NCBI RefSeq assembly: GCF_018829635.1
Contig: NZ_JAHKKG010000012.1
Coordinates: 248,001 to 312,000, forward strand
From: Paractinoplanes bogorensis
GTDB taxonomy: Bacteria; Actinomycetota; Actinomycetes; Mycobacteriales; Micromonosporaceae
Length of the DNA stretch: 64,000 nt
Direction of reading: 5' to 3'
The position numbers were made by a program, and so were the translations under genes. Positions 16,662-23,942 of this stretch are shown here, piece by piece (positions within the stretch are counted from its first letter, which is position 1; every line of letters starts with the position of its first letter). The notes under the pieces are model-generated. The model was not told the origin of the DNA. It saw nothing but the letters and a program-made list of their open reading frames with translations, and made no database searches.

Positions 16662-18053
16662 TCAGAAGTTGTCCGGCGTGCTGATGCGGCTGCGCAGGAA
16701 CGTGCCCGACTCGCTCAGCGCGCTGGTGCCGTAGTTCGAGCCGTTGCAGGTGCCCGCCTTGAGGGCGGCGCTGCTCTCGCCGGCGTCGGAGTACGTCCAG
16801 TTGGCGTAGCTGATCTGCAGACGGTCGAGCAGGTCGAGCCACGTCGCGCTGCTGGCCAGGTCGACCTGGCCACCGCCGGTGTAGGTCACCGTGCCGAACT
16901 CGGTCACGAACAGCGGGAGCGAGGCCGCCGCCCGCTGCACCTCGGCGCGGTAGTTGTCCAGGTGGGACGCCGCGTAGAAGTGGAACGCGTACATGATGTT
17001 GGCGGCGTTGACCGGGTTGGCGGTGATCTCGCCGGAGTTCGCGCCCTCGGAGACGCCCAGCGACGACCAGCCGCGGGTGCCGACGATGACCACGGCGTCC
17101 GGGTCGTTGGCCCGGATCACCGGGATGACCTGCTCGGCGTAGCTCTTGATGCCGGCCCAGCTGACGCCGTTCGGCTCGTTGGTGATCTCGTAGATGATGT
17201 TCTTCTTATTGGCGTTGCGGGCCGAGACCTCGCGGAAGAACGTCTTGGCCCGGTCCAGGTTGAAGTTCGGGTCGCCCGGGGTCAGCGTGTGGAAGTCGAC
17301 CAGGGCGTAGAGGCCACGGTTCTCGGCCTCGTCGACCAGGCTGTTGACCCGCGCGGTGAAGCCGGCCGGGTTGGTCTCGTAGCCGCCCTCCTGCACGTAC
17401 ATCGAGATGCGGAGCAGGTCGGCCTTCCAGTCGTTGGCCAGGGCGTCGAGCGAGGCCTTGTTGTAGCACTTGTCGAACCACTGCAGACCGTGCGTGCTCA
17501 TGCCGCGCAACTGGATGGCCTTGCCGTTGGCGTTGCACAGCTTGGTGCCGCACACCCGCAGCTGCCCGTTGATCGCGACCGGAGTGGTGCCGGCCGGGGG
17601 ATTGGTCGGCGGAGTGGTCGGAGGCGTCGTGGGCGGCGTCGTCGGGGGAGTGGTGGGCGACGTCGATCCGTCACAGGACGCGCCGTTGACCTGGCACGAC
17701 GTGGGGCGACCGGTGCCGTTGGCCACGAAACCGAACGAAGTGGACGCTCCGGCGGCCAGCGTGCCGTTCCAGCCCGCGGGCGTGAACGTGTAGGTCGAGC
17801 CCGAGACCGACTGGGTGGCGTTCCAGGAGTTGACGACGGTCGTGCCGGCGGGCAGGGTGAGCTGCACGCGCCAGGTGTTGATCGAGGCCGAGGTGTTGTT
17901 CTTGACCTCGACCTGGGCCTGATAACCGGAGCTCCACGAGTTGGTGACCGTGAAGGCGGCGGTCTCGGCGCTGGCCGGCAGGGCGATGACCGTGGCCACC
18001 GTGGCGGCGGCAGCCACCACGGCGACGCCGGCGAGGATTCTCCATCTACGCAT
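16662..18053 (-). CDS. Secreted cellulase: CBM2, linker, GH5 catalytic domain
   Basis: A 463-residue exported endoglucanase. The signal peptide (RRWRILAGVAVVAAAATVATVIALPASAE) ends near residue 30. A CBM2 cellulose-binding module (about 31-130, Trp residues and one Cys near each end) is followed by a Thr/Pro repeat linker (about 135-160) and a GH5 domain to the end, with ITNEPNG as the acid/base region and FVTEFG as the nucleophile region. It hydrolyses beta-1,4-glucan outside the cell. I chose the ATG at 18051-18053 for the signal peptide. No strong ribosome site is seen. A perfect CebR-type operator precedes it, so cellobiose-type induction is likely. Confidence 0.92.
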   Translation of the reverse strand: MRRWRILAGVAVVAAAATVATVIALPASAETAAFTVTNSWSSGYQAQVEVKNNTSASINTWRVQLTLPAGTTVVNSWNATQSVSGSTYTFTPAGWNGTLAAGASTSFGFVANGTGRPTSCQVNGASCDGSTSPTTPPTTPPTTPPTTPPTNPPAGTTPVAINGQLRVCGTKLCNANGKAIQLRGMSTHGLQWFDKCYNKASLDALANDWKADLLRISMYVQEGGYETNPAGFTARVNSLVDEAENRGLYALVDFHTLTPGDPNFNLDRAKTFFREVSARNANKKNIIYEITNEPNGVSWAGIKSYAEQVIPVIRANDPDAVVIVGTRGWSSLGVSEGANSGEITANPVNAANIMYAFHFYAASHLDNYRAEVQRAAASLPLFVTEFGTVTYTGGGQVDLASSATWLDLLDRLQISYANWTYSDAGESSAALKAGTCNGSNYGTSALSESGTFLRSRISTPDNF

Positions 18054-18089
18054 GGGGGATCGATGCTCCATCGGGGGGAGAGGGGGACG

Positions 18090-18103
18090 TGGGAGCGCTC
18101 CCA
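18090..18103. promoter_or_regulatory. CebR/CelR-type operator
   Basis: TGGGAGCGCTCCCA is a perfect 14-base palindrome identical to the operator described for the LacI-family cellulose-utilisation repressors CebR (Streptomyces) and CelR (Thermobifida). It lies 37-50 bases upstream of the cellulase start codon and covers the predicted transcription start, consistent with repression released by cello-oligosaccharides. No cebR gene is in the window. Confidence 0.9.
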
Positions 18104-18106
18104 CGG

Positions 18107-18135
18107 ACCATAGCCGTAACCGTCGATGGCTGCAA
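18107..18135 (-). promoter_or_regulatory. Predicted promoter of the cellulase gene
   Basis: On the minus strand, TTGCAG (18135-18130), a 17-base spacer and TATGGT (18112-18107) match a housekeeping-sigma promoter. The start of transcription would fall near 18100, inside the CebR-type operator. Confidence 0.6.
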
Positions 18136-18146
18136 ACGGAGTGCGT

Positions 18147-18767
18147 TTATCGATCCCTGGGGCCGGCGGCCAGGAGGGCCCGTACGCCGTCCAGATAGTC
18201 GCTCGTCTCGAGGCCGCTGATCAGTAGTTTCTGCAGCATGAAGCCCTGCACCAGGCTGAGCAGAGCCGCCCCGGCCTGCGCCGGGTCGGCGTCGGCGGGC
18301 ATGTTTCCGGCACGCTGCCAGCGGCGGGCGACCTCGGTCCAGTTGCCGCGCAACCGTAGGTAGACCTCGCCGGCGCTGGCCAGCATCTGCGGATTGCGCA
18401 ACGCCTCGGCCCAGACCTGGACCCCGATGCGGGTCAGGTCGACGCCGGTGTCCGGGTCGTGGGCGATCCGGGTGTCGATCGCCTCGATGATGGTCGCGAC
18501 GGCCTCGGCCGGAGCCGGAGTGGCGTCGCCGGCCAGCATCTTGGCGAAAGCCTCGTCCGCGGCGGACAGGGCGACCCCGGCCACCGCGAAGATCAGCTCT
18601 TCCTTGCCGCGGAAGTAGCCGTAGACGGCGCCGGCCGACATGCCGGCCTCGGCGATGATGTCGGCCATCGACGTGGCGTGGAATCCGTTGACCGAGAACA
18701 GCCGGGCGGCCGCGGCCATGATCTCGGCCCGGCGGGCGGCTCGGTACTCGTCCGTCACGCGTGGCAT
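18147..18767 (-). CDS. TetR-family transcriptional regulator
   Basis: A 206-residue protein with an N-terminal TetR helix-turn-helix domain (about 10-60: AAARLFSVNGFHATSMADI, then SAGAVYGYFRGKEELI as recognition region) and a helical ligand-binding C-terminus. The ATG at 18765-18767 has GGAGG upstream. It diverges from a membrane protein gene; the spacer has two AACG...CGTT dyads that are its likely operators, so it probably represses both itself and the neighbour. The ligand is unknown. Confidence 0.88.
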   Translation of the reverse strand: MPRVTDEYRAARRAEIMAAAARLFSVNGFHATSMADIIAEAGMSAGAVYGYFRGKEELIFAVAGVALSAADEAFAKMLAGDATPAPAEAVATIIEAIDTRIAHDPDTGVDLTRIGVQVWAEALRNPQMLASAGEVYLRLRGNWTEVARRWQRAGNMPADADPAQAGAALLSLVQGFMLQKLLISGLETSDYLDGVRALLAAGPRDR

Positions 18768-18780
18768 GGATCCCACCTCC

Positions 18781-18811
18781 AAGGCTCACGAAGGGCTCAC
18801 GAAGGGCTCAC
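18781..18811. repeat. 11-base tandem repeat in the tetR leader
   Basis: Two perfect copies of GAAGGGCTCAC (18790-18800, 18801-18811) follow a shorter related copy (18781-18789). They lie between the ribosome site of the tetR gene and its operator region. Confidence 0.85.
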
Positions 18812-18820
18812 ATTAAAAGC

Positions 18821-18878
18821 GAACGTTCGTTCTTGACACCGAGCGTATCGCGTCCCAGACTAAAAACGAATAACCGTT
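18821..18878. promoter_or_regulatory. TetR operators and promoter of the divergent membrane-protein gene
   Basis: Two dyads with the same arms, GAACG-TT-CGTTC (18821-18832) and AACG-N6-CGTT (18865-18878), flank a promoter-like pair: TTGACA (18833-18838), 17 bases, CAGACT (18856-18861). Binding at either dyad would block the plus-strand promoter. The spacing of the second dyad differs from the first, so it may be a weaker site. Confidence 0.6.
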
Positions 18879-18894
18879 CTTTTAAGGAGTTGCC

Positions 18895-19920
18895 ATGTCC
18901 ACGACGCAGACGGAGACGACGGAACCGTCGCCCTGGAGCAAGGTGGCCGTCGCGGTCGGTCTGCTGACCGTGGCCGTCAGCGTCCTGCTCACCGCCTTCG
19001 CCTGGCCGTCGGTGCGGTCGTCGCTGCACGACGTGCCGATCGCCGTGTCCGGTCCGGCGCCCGCCGTCGCGCAGGTCACCGCCGCCCTCGATCAGCGGAT
19101 GCCCGACGCGTTCACGGTCACCCGGGTCGACAACACGGCCACGGCCGAGGAGCTGATCCGCGACCGCGAGGTGTACGGGGCGATCGACCTCAGCACTGGC
19201 TCCCCGCAGGTGCTGACCGCCTCGGCCGGGAGCGTCCAGGTGGCCCAGGCCCTCCAGTCGGTCGCCACGGCTCTCGGCCAGGCCCAGGCCGGTGCCGCTC
19301 CGGCCGTGACCGTCCGTGATGTGGTGGCGCTCCCGGCCGACGACCCGCGCGGTGCCGGTCTCGCCGCCGGTGCGCTGCCCCTGGTCATGGGCGGCATGCT
19401 CGCCGCCGTGCTGCTCACCAACCTGCTTCGCGGGGCGAGCCGGCGCATCACCGGGGCGCTCGTCTTCGCGGTGACCGGCGGGCTGGCCCTGGCGGCGATC
19501 CTGGAGTTCTGGTTCGGCTCGCTCGACGGTTCCTACCTGGCCAACGCCGGGGCGATCGCGCTGAGCATCGCCGCGGTGTCGCTGACTCTGCTCGGCCTGG
19601 AGTCGTTGTTCGGCTATCCCGGATTCGGGATCGGCGCGGTCGTCATGCTGCTTATCGGCAACCCGCTCTCGGGCAGCACCGCGGCACCCCAGATGCTGCC
19701 CGGCTGGTCCGGCACGCTGGGTCAGCTGCTGCCGCCGGGCGCGGGGAACCAGCTGCTGCGTTCGACCGCGTTCTTCGACGGCCAGGGCGCCACGCACTCG
19801 ATCGTCGTGCTGGTGTCGTGGCTGGCCCTCGGTGTCGTCCTGTCCGTTCTCGGCGCCGCCCGCTCCCGCCGCAAGGCCGCCACCGCGCCCCAGCCGGAAG
19901 CCGTGCTGGCCGCGGCCTGA
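18895..19920 (+). CDS. YhgE/Pip-like or ABC-2-like membrane protein
   Basis: A 341-residue membrane protein: a first helix (about 17-37), an extracytoplasmic domain of about 110 residues (VPIAVSGPAPAVAQVTAALDQRMP onward), then five or six helices from about 155 to 330. This one-helix, large loop, several-helix layout is that of YhgE/Pip and ABC-2 related permeases, but no ATPase is next to it. The ATG at 18895 has AAGGAG upstream. Control by the divergent TetR regulator is likely. It may be involved in export or resistance; the substrate is unknown. Its stop codon lies in a 41-base tandem duplication. Confidence 0.72.
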   Translation: MSTTQTETTEPSPWSKVAVAVGLLTVAVSVLLTAFAWPSVRSSLHDVPIAVSGPAPAVAQVTAALDQRMPDAFTVTRVDNTATAEELIRDREVYGAIDLSTGSPQVLTASAGSVQVAQALQSVATALGQAQAGAAPAVTVRDVVALPADDPRGAGLAAGALPLVMGGMLAAVLLTNLLRGASRRITGALVFAVTGGLALAAILEFWFGSLDGSYLANAGAIALSIAAVSLTLLGLESLFGYPGFGIGAVVMLLIGNPLSGSTAAPQMLPGWSGTLGQLLPPGAGNQLLRSTAFFDGQGATHSIVVLVSWLALGVVLSVLGAARSRRKAATAPQPEAVLAAA

Positions 19921-20000
19921 ACGCAGCGGGCCGCTCCCAGGCAAAGAGAGAGCAGCCCTGAACGCAACGGGCCGCTCCCCGGCGAAAGGGGAGCGGCCCG
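19918..20000. repeat. 41-base tandem duplication spanning a stop codon, with terminator
   Basis: The sequence beginning with the TGA stop at 19918 recurs from 19959 with several changes. The first copy carries a decayed hairpin, the second a perfect one. Confidence 0.75.
19968..20000. terminator. Bidirectional terminator between convergent genes
   Basis: A perfect 13-base-pair stem (19968-19980 with 19988-20000) and 7-base loop sit between the membrane-protein gene (ends 19920) and ppc (ends 20018). Confidence 0.8.
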
Positions 20001-20017
20001 TACGGCGACAAGAGGGG

Positions 20018-22813
20018 TCAGCCGGTGTTGCGCATACCGGCGGCGATGCCGTTGACCGAGGTCAGCAGCGCCCGCTCGAGGGCCGTCGAATCGGACGGCA
20101 CCCGCCGCGAGCCCGGCGCCACCACGGTCTGGCGCTCGTCCTCGCCGGCGTCGCGGTACTGCCGGAGCAGCGCGACCTGCAGGTGGTGCAGCGGCTCCAG
20201 GTAGGTGTCGCGGACGTCCAGCGTGCGCTTGAGCTCGGGCTGATTTTCCAGCAGCTCCGACGTGCCGGTGATGGCCAGCACCTCGCGCACGGTCAGCTCG
20301 TACTCCGACTTGATCTTGTCGAAGATCGGGTGGAGATTTTCCGGTACGAGGGTCTCGACGTAACGCTTGGCGATGGTCAGGTCGGTCTTGGTCAGCATCA
20401 TCTCGACGTTCGACAGGAACGTCTTGAAGAACTGCCAGTTGCCGTACATCTCCTGCAGCGTCTCGGCGTGGCCGGCCTCGCGGGCCGCCTGGAGGCCGGT
20501 GCCCACACCGAACCAGCCGGGCACGATCTGTCGCGTCTGGGTCCAGCCGAACACCCACGGGATCGCCCGCAGGCCACCCAGTCCGGCGTCCGCGTTGGGC
20601 CGCTTGGCCGGACGCGAGCCGATGTTGAGTGCGCCCAGCAGCTCAGTCGGGGTGGCCGCCCAGAAGTAGGCGGGCAGGTCGGGGTTGTCGACCAGCGAGC
20701 GGTACTGCGTGAAGGCCGCGTCCGACGCCGTGTCCATCGTGGCGTCCCAGCGGGCCAGCCGCTCGAGGTCGACCGACGGCGCGGTGTGCAGCAGCGTCGC
20801 CTGCAGCACCGCGGCCACCGTGAGCTCCAGGTTTTCCCGGGCCAGGGCGGGCAGCGTGTACTTGTCGCTGATCACCTCGCCCTGCTCGGTGACCTTGATC
20901 GCGCCGTCCAGCGTGCCGTACGGCTGGGCCAGGATCGCCTCGTGGGTCGGGCCACCACCACGGCCGACGGTGCCGCCACGACCGTGGAAGAGCCGCAGCC
21001 GTACGCCGTGCCGGGCCGCCACGTCACGCAGCGAGCGCTGCGCCTTGTGGATGCCCCACTGGCTGGTGGTGATGCCGCCCTCCTTGTTGGAGTCGGAGTA
21101 GCCGAGCATCACTTCCTGCACGTCCCCGCGGGCCTTGACGATCTCGCGGTAGGCCGGCAGCGACAGCATCTCGTCGAGCAGGTCGCCGCCCGCGTCGAGC
21201 TCGGCCGGCGTCTCCAGCAGCGGCACGATGTTGACCCGGGCCCGGCCGTTGTGGATGTCGACCAGGCCGGCCTCGCGGGCCAGCACGGCCGCGGCCAGCA
21301 CGTCGTCGACGCCCAGGGTCATCGAGATGATGTACGTCTCGATGACGTCGGCGCCGAACCGGTCCTGCACGTCGCGGATCGTGTTGAACACGTCGAACGT
21401 CTTGCGGGCCGAGTCTGTCAGCGGGGTGTCGGCACTGGCCAGCGGACGGCGCCCGGTCAGCTCGGTGGCCAGCAGCTTGGTGCGGTCGGCCCGGTCCAGT
21501 CCGGCGTAGTCGTCGACCTCGCCGACCTGCGTGTACATCTGCTGGAGCACCTCGTGGTGCTTCTCGGCGTGCTCGCGGACGTCGAGGGTGGCCAGCTGCA
21601 GGCCGAAGGCCGAGACCGTACGGATCGCGGTGGCGACCACGCCCACCGCGGTGAGCTGCCCCGAGTTGCGGGCCAGCGAGGCCCGGATCAGCTCGAGGTC
21701 GCTGATCAGCTCGTCGCTGCCCAGGTAGTCGCGGCCGGGCACGTGCGCGGTGCCGTTGCGCAGCCGGGTGCGGGTGTTGGCCAGCTTCGCCTTGATCGCC
21801 CGCACCTTGAGGCGGTAGGGCTCCTCGGCGTTGGTGCGACGGAAGCGGGGCGCCACCTCGGGCAGGTTGTCCAGGTCCTTGGCCAGCGACGCGGAGAGGT
21901 CGAGGGACACCCCACGCAGCCTGCGGGACACCGACAGCACGTCGATGAGCTGGTCCATCGCGGCCTCGGTGGCCTGGATGCCGTGCTCGTGCTGGATCAT
22001 CAGGACGTCGCGGGTGACGGCCGGCGTGACGAACGGGTTGCCGTCGCGGTCGCCGCCGATCCACGAGCCGAAGGTCAGCGGGCGGGCCGTCGGCGCGGTC
22101 TCGACGCCGAGCTGCCGCAGCGTCTCGGCCAGGTCGGCCAGCACCTGCGGGGCGGCCTCGGCGTAGAGGTCCTTGAGGTAGTAGACCGCGTTGCGCGCCT
22201 CGTCGGTCGGGTCGGGCCGGTCGAGCCGCAGCTCGTCGGTCGTCCACAGCAGGTCGATGAGCTCGGCCAGCTTGCGGGTCGACGCGCTGGTGTCGGTCTG
22301 CCCGTAGAGCACCGCGGCCGCGGCCTCGGTGTCGAGCGCGTCGGCCAGCTGGCGCAGCTTGGACAGGATCGAGCGGCGGGCGGCCTCGGTCGGGTGCGCG
22401 GTGAAGACCGGGCGGACGGCCAGGCGACGGGCGGCGGCGGCGATCTCGTCGGCCGGCACCCCCTGCTCGGCGATCCGCTTGGCCGCCTGGTCGAGCCATC
22501 CGCCGTCGTGCGCGCGGCGCCGGCGCAGGTCACGCGAGCGGTGCACCTGCTCGGTGATGTTGGCCAGGTGGAAGTAGGTCGAGAACGCGCGGGCCAGCTT
22601 GGTGCCGGTGGTGACGTCCATCGCGGCGAGCCGGTCGGCCGCGGCCTGCGGGTCCTGGCGGACCAGCGCGCGAATCTCCTCGACGAGGTCGAGCAGCGGA
22701 CGGCCTTCCTGGCGGGCCAGGGTCTGTCCGAGCAGGGTGCCGATCCGCCGGATGTCGGCGCGAAGGGCGGCGTCCGGCCCGTCGGGGTCGAGGTGGCCGT
22801 GCTGGTCGGTCAT
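20018..22813 (-). CDS. ppc: Phosphoenolpyruvate carboxylase
   Basis: A 931-residue cytoplasmic enzyme that carboxylates PEP to oxaloacetate, refilling the TCA cycle. Length is normal for bacterial PEPC. The catalytic His motif FTAHPTEAARRS is at about 138-149 (His140), and the second signature MLGYSDSNKEGG with the Lys is in the middle of the protein; the Gly-rich loop FHGRGGTVGRGGGP is complete. The protein ends RNTG, the usual C-terminus of this family. The ATG at 22811-22813 has AAGGAG upstream. The leader DNA carries several dyads. It is transcribed alone. Confidence 0.97.
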   Translation of the reverse strand: MTDQHGHLDPDGPDAALRADIRRIGTLLGQTLARQEGRPLLDLVEEIRALVRQDPQAAADRLAAMDVTTGTKLARAFSTYFHLANITEQVHRSRDLRRRRAHDGGWLDQAAKRIAEQGVPADEIAAAARRLAVRPVFTAHPTEAARRSILSKLRQLADALDTEAAAAVLYGQTDTSASTRKLAELIDLLWTTDELRLDRPDPTDEARNAVYYLKDLYAEAAPQVLADLAETLRQLGVETAPTARPLTFGSWIGGDRDGNPFVTPAVTRDVLMIQHEHGIQATEAAMDQLIDVLSVSRRLRGVSLDLSASLAKDLDNLPEVAPRFRRTNAEEPYRLKVRAIKAKLANTRTRLRNGTAHVPGRDYLGSDELISDLELIRASLARNSGQLTAVGVVATAIRTVSAFGLQLATLDVREHAEKHHEVLQQMYTQVGEVDDYAGLDRADRTKLLATELTGRRPLASADTPLTDSARKTFDVFNTIRDVQDRFGADVIETYIISMTLGVDDVLAAAVLAREAGLVDIHNGRARVNIVPLLETPAELDAGGDLLDEMLSLPAYREIVKARGDVQEVMLGYSDSNKEGGITTSQWGIHKAQRSLRDVAARHGVRLRLFHGRGGTVGRGGGPTHEAILAQPYGTLDGAIKVTEQGEVISDKYTLPALARENLELTVAAVLQATLLHTAPSVDLERLARWDATMDTASDAAFTQYRSLVDNPDLPAYFWAATPTELLGALNIGSRPAKRPNADAGLGGLRAIPWVFGWTQTRQIVPGWFGVGTGLQAAREAGHAETLQEMYGNWQFFKTFLSNVEMMLTKTDLTIAKRYVETLVPENLHPIFDKIKSEYELTVREVLAITGTSELLENQPELKRTLDVRDTYLEPLHHLQVALLRQYRDAGEDERQTVVAPGSRRVPSDSTALERALLTSVNGIAAGMRNTG

Positions 22814-22845
22814 CGGGGGCGCTCCTTAGCCTCAAAGGTGCTCCA

Positions 22846-22882
22846 GGACAGCGCTGTCCCGACTTCGCCGATCGTATCGGCG
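22846..22882. promoter_or_regulatory. Two perfect dyads upstream of ppc
   Basis: GGACAGCGCTGTCC (22846-22859) is a perfect 14-base palindrome; CGCCGAT-CGT-ATCGGCG (22866-22882) is a perfect 7-base-pair inverted repeat. Both lie 33-69 bases upstream of the ppc start and may be operators or leader hairpins. A further 5-base-pair hairpin follows at 22886-22900. Confidence 0.5.
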
Positions 22883-22937
22883 TGACCCCCGTGAAGGGGG
22901 AATTGAGTCAAGTCTCACCCATTGCCCAGGGAATGCA

Positions 22938-23942
22938 TCACCGGGCCAGCCCAAGTGCATAGGCCGGGTACCAATGCCCCGCCGCCGGCTGGCCGGGACC
23001 GCAGGCGCCATCGGACTCCCCGGGACGTTTCACCCACAGGTACGCGTCGACCAGCGGCTGGCCGGTGTGCAGCGTCGGCACGCGCCCGAGCCGCCGTCCG
23101 GGCGGGTTGCACCAGTGCCGGTCGCCCGCGCCGCGCAGGGCCGGCCCGTTGCCGTTGCGGCTGGTGTCGATGACGAAGTGTTTTCCGGTCAAAAGGGCAG
23201 AGACCGCTTTCCCGTACGCGATGTTGTCCGCCGTCCCCTCGAAGTTCGCGACGTTCAGGGCGAATCCGGTGGCCGATCCCACCCCGGCCGCGCGCAGGGC
23301 CGGTGCGATCCGGGCGGCCGCGATCCACGTCGGGTTGCCCGCGTCGAGATAGACCACCACCCCGGGCGCCTTCCGCAGGGCGGCCACGGCGTGCCGGAGC
23401 AGCGCGTACCGCTCGGCCGCCCGCTCGGCGGTGAGGCAGCCCTGCACGGCCTGGGCCACCGCGTCCGGTTCGAGCACGACGATCGCCCGGTGCCCGCGCA
23501 GCGCCGCGGCCAGGTTGTTCACCCAGACCCGGTAGACGGCCGCGCTCGCCGCACCGCCCGCCGAGTGCCCCGAGCAGTCCCGGTGCGGGATGTTGTAGAG
23601 CGTCAGCACCGGCGTGCGCCCCGCGGCCGAGGCCGCCGTGACCAGCCGGCGGGCCCGCGCGATGTAGCCGGGGGAGCCGTCGGTGAACCAGGTCGCGACC
23701 GGCTGGACGGCGATCCGGCGCACGATCGTCGCCTCGGCCGTCCGCCCGGCCTGGTCGAGCGCGCGCACGGCCGCGACGGCGGCACCGGTCGGGTCGACAT
23801 AGAGGTGCGAGCTCACCGTCCGGGCCGGGATCGGAGTGCGGACCGCCGGATCCCGCTCGCGGGCCCCGGCGGCGACCGCGACCGCGCCCAGGACGATCAG
23901 CGAGCAGGTGAAGATCAACGGCAGTCGGCCTCGGCGCGCCAT
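22938..23942 (-). CDS. cslZ: GH6 endoglucanase of the csl operon (CslZ type)
   Basis: A 334-residue exported or membrane-anchored protein: hydrophobic N-terminus (about 8-26), then a GH6 catalytic domain. Conserved Asp-containing motifs are present: IPHRDC near 122, VVLEPDAV near 160 (the usual acid), and WVKRPGESDG near 306. GH6 enzymes cut beta-1,4-glucan. Its ATG shares one base with the glxA stop (TGATG), so it belongs to the cslA-glxA operon; in Streptomyces the equivalent gene (cslZ) follows glxA. It would trim the glucan made by CslA. There is no cellulose-binding module. Confidence 0.88.
   Translation of the reverse strand: MARRGRLPLIFTCSLIVLGAVAVAAGARERDPAVRTPIPARTVSSHLYVDPTGAAVAAVRALDQAGRTAEATIVRRIAVQPVATWFTDGSPGYIARARRLVTAASAAGRTPVLTLYNIPHRDCSGHSAGGAASAAVYRVWVNNLAAALRGHRAIVVLEPDAVAQAVQGCLTAERAAERYALLRHAVAALRKAPGVVVYLDAGNPTWIAAARIAPALRAAGVGSATGFALNVANFEGTADNIAYGKAVSALLTGKHFVIDTSRNGNGPALRGAGDRHWCNPPGRRLGRVPTLHTGQPLVDAYLWVKRPGESDGACGPGQPAAGHWYPAYALGLAR

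Noticed and set aside
20018..22885. A 1017-codon plus-strand open frame opposite ppc
   Set aside because: It is the antisense shadow of ppc; composition is low-complexity Arg/Gly/Val and no domain is seen.
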